The position numbers were made by a program, and so were the translations under genes. From the NCBI GenBank assembly GCA_020061585.1, contig JAGUXX010000249.1, forward strand, positions 1 to 35,000: a DNA stretch of 35,000 nucleotides, read 5' to 3'. This document shows, one piece after another, positions 31,879 through 35,000 of the stretch (within the stretch, counting starts at the first letter, position 1; each line of letters begins with the position of its first letter). The DNA is from Betaproteobacteria bacterium (GTDB lineage: Bacteria; Pseudomonadota; Gammaproteobacteria; Burkholderiales; Thiobacillaceae). The notes beneath the pieces were generated by a model. The model worked only from the letters and a program-made list of their open reading frames with translations. It had not been told where the DNA came from and searched no databases.

Positions 31879-33095
31879 AATTCGGACTCGACCGCCTGCT
31901 TTCCGAACCCGAACTGCGCCGCCCGCTCGCCGACCGACGCGTCGCGCTGCTGGCGCATCCCGCCTCGGTCACCGCCGATCTGACCCATGCCCTCGACGCG
32001 CTCGCCGCGCTGCCGGAGATCAAGCTCACCGCCGCCTTCGGTCCGCAACACGGCCTGCGCGGCGACAAGCAGGACAACATGATGGAGTCGCCCGACTTCC
32101 TCGACCCGCGACTCGGCATCCCGGTGTTCAGTCTGTACGGCGATGTGCGCCGACCAACGCCGGCGATGATGGACAGCTTTGATGTGCTGCTGGTCGATCT
32201 GCAAGACCTCGGCTGCCGCATCTACACCTTCATCACGACACTGCGCTATGTGCTGGAAGAAGCCGCGCGCTTCAACAAGACCGTCATCGTGCTCGACCGC
32301 CCCAACCCCGCCGGCCGCCCCGTCGAAGGCCTGACCCTGCGGCCCGGCTGGGAGAGCTTCGTCGGCGCCGGGCCGATGCCGATGCGACATGGTTTGACGC
32401 TGGGTGAGATGGGACATTGGTTCGTGCGAACTTTACAGTTGGATGTCGACTATCAGGTCATCGCCATGCGCGGCTGGCAGCCCGATACCGCGCCGGGTTT
32501 CGGCTGGCCGCTGGGCGAGCGGAGCTGGATCAATCCCAGCCCGAACGCGCCCAACCTGTCGATGGCGCGCTGCTACGCCGGAACGGTCATGCTGGAGGGC
32601 ACCACGCTGTCGGAAGGGCGCGGCACCACCCGGCCGCTGGAATTGTTCGGCGCGCCGGATTTCGTTACACCCCATATCGCGCCGCGCCAGATCATCGCCA
32701 AGATGCGGCAACTGGCGCCGGACTGGCTGCACGGCTGCGGCCTGCGCGAATGCTGGTTCGAGCCGACCTTCCACAAACATGCCGGCAAGCTGTGCGCCGG
32801 AATCCAGATTCACGTCGAAGACGGCCGCTACGATCACGCCGCTTTCCAACCCTGGCGCGTCCAGGCGCTGGCGTTCAAAGCGATCCGTCTGTTGCAGCCG
32901 GACTACCCGCTGTGGCGCGACTTCGCCTACGAATACGAACACGACCGGCTGGCCATCGACCTGATCAACGGCGGCGAAGGCTTGCGCCTATGGGTGGATG
33001 ACGCCAAAGCCGCCGCGGGTGATCTGGATGCGCTGGCGGGACCCGACGAAGTTGCCTGGCACGCGCAACGCGAGGCGGTCTCGTTATATCGCTGA
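31875..33095 (+). CDS. NamZ-like (DUF1343) exo-beta-N-acetylmuramidase-family protein
   Basis: A 406-residue protein of the DUF1343 family, whose characterised member NamZ releases N-acetylmuramic acid from peptidoglycan fragments. Conserved stretches are FGPQHGLRGDKQDNM, VFSLYGDVRRPTPAMM, DLQDLGCRIYTFITTL, VIVLDRPNPAGRPVEG, LTLGEMGHWF, SPNAPNLSMARCYAGTVMLEGTTLSEGRGTTRPLELFGAP and FEPTFHKHAGKLCAGIQIHV. The N-terminus, KFGLDRLLSE, lacks a signal peptide, so the enzyme should act in the cytoplasm on recycled muropeptides. The start overlaps the DOMON-like gene as ATGA. Confidence 0.92.
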   Translation: MKFGLDRLLSEPELRRPLADRRVALLAHPASVTADLTHALDALAALPEIKLTAAFGPQHGLRGDKQDNMMESPDFLDPRLGIPVFSLYGDVRRPTPAMMDSFDVLLVDLQDLGCRIYTFITTLRYVLEEAARFNKTVIVLDRPNPAGRPVEGLTLRPGWESFVGAGPMPMRHGLTLGEMGHWFVRTLQLDVDYQVIAMRGWQPDTAPGFGWPLGERSWINPSPNAPNLSMARCYAGTVMLEGTTLSEGRGTTRPLELFGAPDFVTPHIAPRQIIAKMRQLAPDWLHGCGLRECWFEPTFHKHAGKLCAGIQIHVEDGRYDHAAFQPWRVQALAFKAIRLLQPDYPLWRDFAYEYEHDRLAIDLINGGEGLRLWVDDAKAAAGDLDALAGPDEVAWHAQREAVSLYR

Positions 33096-33116
33096 AGCCG
33101 GAAAGGTGGAATTCCT

Positions 33117-33983
33117 TCAGCAGGGTTCGGCGGAAGGCATCTCCGGCAGACCCGGCTCAACCTGGCGCAGCAACTCCGCCTTCTCGTCCGCGCCAATATC
33201 CGGCAATGCCGATACCACTTGGCCCAGAGTCGCGCCGGTCAGCTTCGCCGCTTCGCGCATATCGTCCGGCAACGCCGGATCGTCGGCGCCGTTGCTCAAA
33301 TGCCGCGCGGTATTCACCGCCAGTCGCGCCAAGCGGGCGCGCTGACCTTCGTCGCCGCGAATCAATTGTCGGATCAGTTGCGGCAGGTTCCAGGCATCGA
33401 TCAACAGCAAGGTGATGTCCAGAAAGGCGAATCCGCAGGCCTGCCGCTGCGCCGCTTCGCTGCGTTCGGCGCGGCCGCTGGTCAGCTCGTCCAGCGCCCG
33501 TTGCGGCAACTCGGGGGCGATCGCCCAAAGCTCGACTTCCCCGGCATTGGCCAGCAGCGCGGCCATCGCCAGTTCACTGGCATCCATGTCGTAGTGCAAA
33601 GCGCCCCAGGCCGAGGCGATGCGCGCGGCCAACGCATGCCGCGCCTCGCAGGCCATGAAACCGGAATTTTCCGACGAAACTTCCGGAGCCGATTCGATCT
33701 GCCGCCGCAGCGCGTCGGTGCCCAGAGCCAGCACCACGCCCAGCGGCGTGGTGATGTCGCGCGCCATGCGCAGCGGCAAACGTTCGTTGGCGGCCTTGAT
33801 CAGGCGCAACGCCAGCATCGGGTCATCCAGCATCAGGCCGGCATAAGCTTGAGCGGACAGCGCTTCGCCGCCGGCGATCTCCAGCTCGCGCAGCGCCGTC
33901 TTGCTGGCGGCCTTGATCGGCTGTTCCTGATGCACCAGATATGCCGCCCATTGCGTAGCGCCCCACCAGGCATGACCCGCCAT
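33117..33983 (-). CDS. HDOD-domain protein
   Basis: A 288-residue protein of the HDOD family, a catalytically inert HD relative found in regulatory proteins. It has LSAQAYAGLMLDDPMLALRLIKAAN, a typical TPLGVVLALGTDALRRQI segment, and LAMAALLANAGEVELWAIAPE in place of a full HD motif. ATG 33983 follows GAGGAG by 5-6 bases; an ATG seven codons further up is not supported. It lies alone, convergent with the NamZ-like gene and upstream of rluA on the same strand in the reading direction. The role is unknown; HDOD proteins often take part in signalling or stress responses. Confidence 0.88.
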   Translation of the reverse strand: MAGHAWWGATQWAAYLVHQEQPIKAASKTALRELEIAGGEALSAQAYAGLMLDDPMLALRLIKAANERLPLRMARDITTPLGVVLALGTDALRRQIESAPEVSSENSGFMACEARHALAARIASAWGALHYDMDASELAMAALLANAGEVELWAIAPELPQRALDELTSGRAERSEAAQRQACGFAFLDITLLLIDAWNLPQLIRQLIRGDEGQRARLARLAVNTARHLSNGADDPALPDDMREAAKLTGATLGQVVSALPDIGADEKAELLRQVEPGLPEMPSAEPC

Positions 33984-34075
33984 CGCGTCTCCTCGGATGC
34001 ACACTCCTGTAACAACTTTAGCCGAAACTCGCGCGCGACGAGCACGAAATGGGCCGGCAAGCGTGCAACATCACA

Positions 34076-34756
34076 CTAGAACGGCGGCGGACTGCTGAAC
34101 GCCATCGATTCTCCGCTCAGCGGATGCGGCAAATGCAATTCGCAGGCGTGCAGCAACAGACGCGGGGCGCGCGCCACCGCTTCCGGGTTGGCATAGAGGT
34201 CATCGCCCAGTATCGGATGGCCGATGGCTTGCAGGTGTACCCGCAACTGATGCGAACGACCGGTGACCGGTTCCAGTTCCAGACGCGTGCCGTTTCGCTC
34301 GACATCCGGCGCAAGCACCCGCCAGCGAGTCACGCTGGGCCTGCCCCGTTCAAAATCGACGATATGCTTGGGTCGATTCGGCCAGTCCAGTTCCAGCGGC
34401 AGGTCGATCACCCCCCACTCGTCATCGCCGCCGACACAGGCCTGACCATCGACCACCGCCTGATAGCGCTTGTGCACCTGACGCTGCTCGAATGAGCGGT
34501 TGATGGCGCGCTGCGCCGCAATGCCACGCGCCATCGCCAGCAAGCCGGAAGTCTGCATGTCCAGTCGGTGCACAATCAACGCGTCCGGATAGCGGCGCTG
34601 CACGCGCGCGCTCAGGCAGTCCTGTTTATCGGGTCCGCGACCGGGAACCGACAACAGGCCGCTGGGCTTGTTCAGCACCAGCAGATGGTCGTCGGCGTAG
34701 AGCAGTTCAAATGCCGCGGCGCCAGCGGGCGGCACGGAGGCGGACGGGATGCTCAA
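34076..34756 (-). CDS. rluA: Pseudouridine synthase RluA
   Basis: A protein of about 226 residues that closely follows E. coli RluA, which makes pseudouridine in 23S rRNA position 746 and tRNA position 32. Landmarks are LLVLNKPSGLLSVPGR, VHRLDMQTSGLLAMAR with the catalytic aspartate, VIDLPLELDWPNRPKHIVDFE and VTGRSHQLRVHLQAIGHPILGDDLYANPEA. It has no S4 domain, as expected. No ATG is available: TTG 34756 gives the normal length but has no good ribosome-binding site, so the start is uncertain. It starts 14 bases after the glycine-zipper gene stop, which suggests that they share a transcript. Confidence 0.9.
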   Translation of the reverse strand: MSIPSASVPPAGAAAFELLYADDHLLVLNKPSGLLSVPGRGPDKQDCLSARVQRRYPDALIVHRLDMQTSGLLAMARGIAAQRAINRSFEQRQVHKRYQAVVDGQACVGGDDEWGVIDLPLELDWPNRPKHIVDFERGRPSVTRWRVLAPDVERNGTRLELEPVTGRSHQLRVHLQAIGHPILGDDLYANPEAVARAPRLLLHACELHLPHPLSGESMAFSSPPPF

Positions 34757-34769
34757 GCGCCAGTCTGGA

Positions 34770-35000
34770 TCAACGCGTGACGCGGGCCTGGCCGCCGGAT
34801 TCGAGTATGCGTACTCGCTCGCCGACCCTGAATTGCTCGCCTTTGTCTTCCTGCACGATGGCGATGGTGCGGCTGTAATCGATACGCACCACGATCTCCA
34901 CGCCGGGTTTGCGCGTTGCCGCTTCCTCACCCGCCGCGCCGGCGATGCCACCGACCACCGCGCCGACCACCGCGCCGACCATCGACCCTCGGCCACCGCC
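34770..35000 (-). CDS. SlyB-like glycine-zipper outer-membrane protein, C-terminal part
   Basis: The frame runs off the window edge, so the N-terminus (with any lipoprotein signal) is missing. The visible 76 residues contain a glycine zipper (VGAVVGAVVGGIAGAAGEE) and a SlyB/Pcp-type C-terminus VEIVVRIDYSRTIAIVQEDKGEQFRVGERVRI. The zipper is encoded by 9-bp repeats (34952-34980). Family members are outer-membrane lipoproteins linked to envelope stability. It is followed closely by rluA. Confidence 0.85.
   Translation of the reverse strand, partial: GGGRGSMVGAVVGAVVGGIAGAAGEEAATRKPGVEIVVRIDYSRTIAIVQEDKGEQFRVGERVRILESGGQARVTR

Overview
The window is GC-rich, densely packed proteobacterial chromosome. 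The CbbQ/CbbO-type proteins, the sulfur-handling genes, an RluA close to the E. coli form and Neisseria/Xanthomonas-style REP hairpins suggest a beta- or gammaproteobacterial sulfur oxidiser. There is no rRNA or tRNA gene here to settle the taxonomy. No gene-free gap exceeds about 265 bases. I see no tRNA, CRISPR array, insertion sequence or phage gene.

Region 1 (1-8433): after the end of a LuxR-type regulator comes a five-gene minus-strand operon (6637 down to 501). It encodes three different CitE/HpcH-like CoA-ester lyases, an adenylate-forming acyl-CoA ligase and a well-matched mesaconyl-CoA hydratase. A class I fumarase is transcribed divergently. Together they look like a C5-dicarboxylate (mesaconate / methylmalyl-CoA / malyl-CoA) module that joins or splits glyoxylate, propionyl-CoA and acetyl-CoA. 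Every internal gap of this operon holds an inverted pair of 27-bp REP units.

Region 2 (8461-19006): a reactive-sulfur island. It contains two TauE/SafE exporters, a periplasmic rhodanese, a VTT-rhodanese membrane fusion, a fatty-acid hydroxylase, three DsrE-like proteins, a secreted thioredoxin-like protein, an ArsR-rhodanese fusion regulator, a polytopic membrane protein, a small unknown protein, a cysteine desulfurase and a methyltransferase. Two matching operators (ATTCAA-N8-TTGAAT type) flank the ArsR-rhodanese gene and probably tie the divergent operons together. A truncated PadR regulator lies beside the first exporter.

Region 3 (19140-25844): a signalling-to-respiration unit. A PhnD-like periplasmic binding protein, a histidine kinase and a sigma-54 activator form an overlapping minus-strand operon. 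Across the divergent gap are three GTTAC-N6-GTAAC sites and a well-formed sigma-54 -24/-12 promoter in front of a Crp/Fnr-type regulator. A lipoprotein-like octaheme cytochrome c follows, ending in a strong terminator.

Region 4 (26053-35000): an RGG-rich low-complexity protein, then a CbbQ/CbbO (NorQ/NorD-like) chaperone pair interrupted by a Phd-VapC toxin-antitoxin module, a patatin-like phospholipase, a DOMON-like protein coupled to a NamZ-like (DUF1343) muramidase, an HDOD protein, rluA and the C-terminal end of a SlyB-like glycine-zipper protein cut by the window edge.
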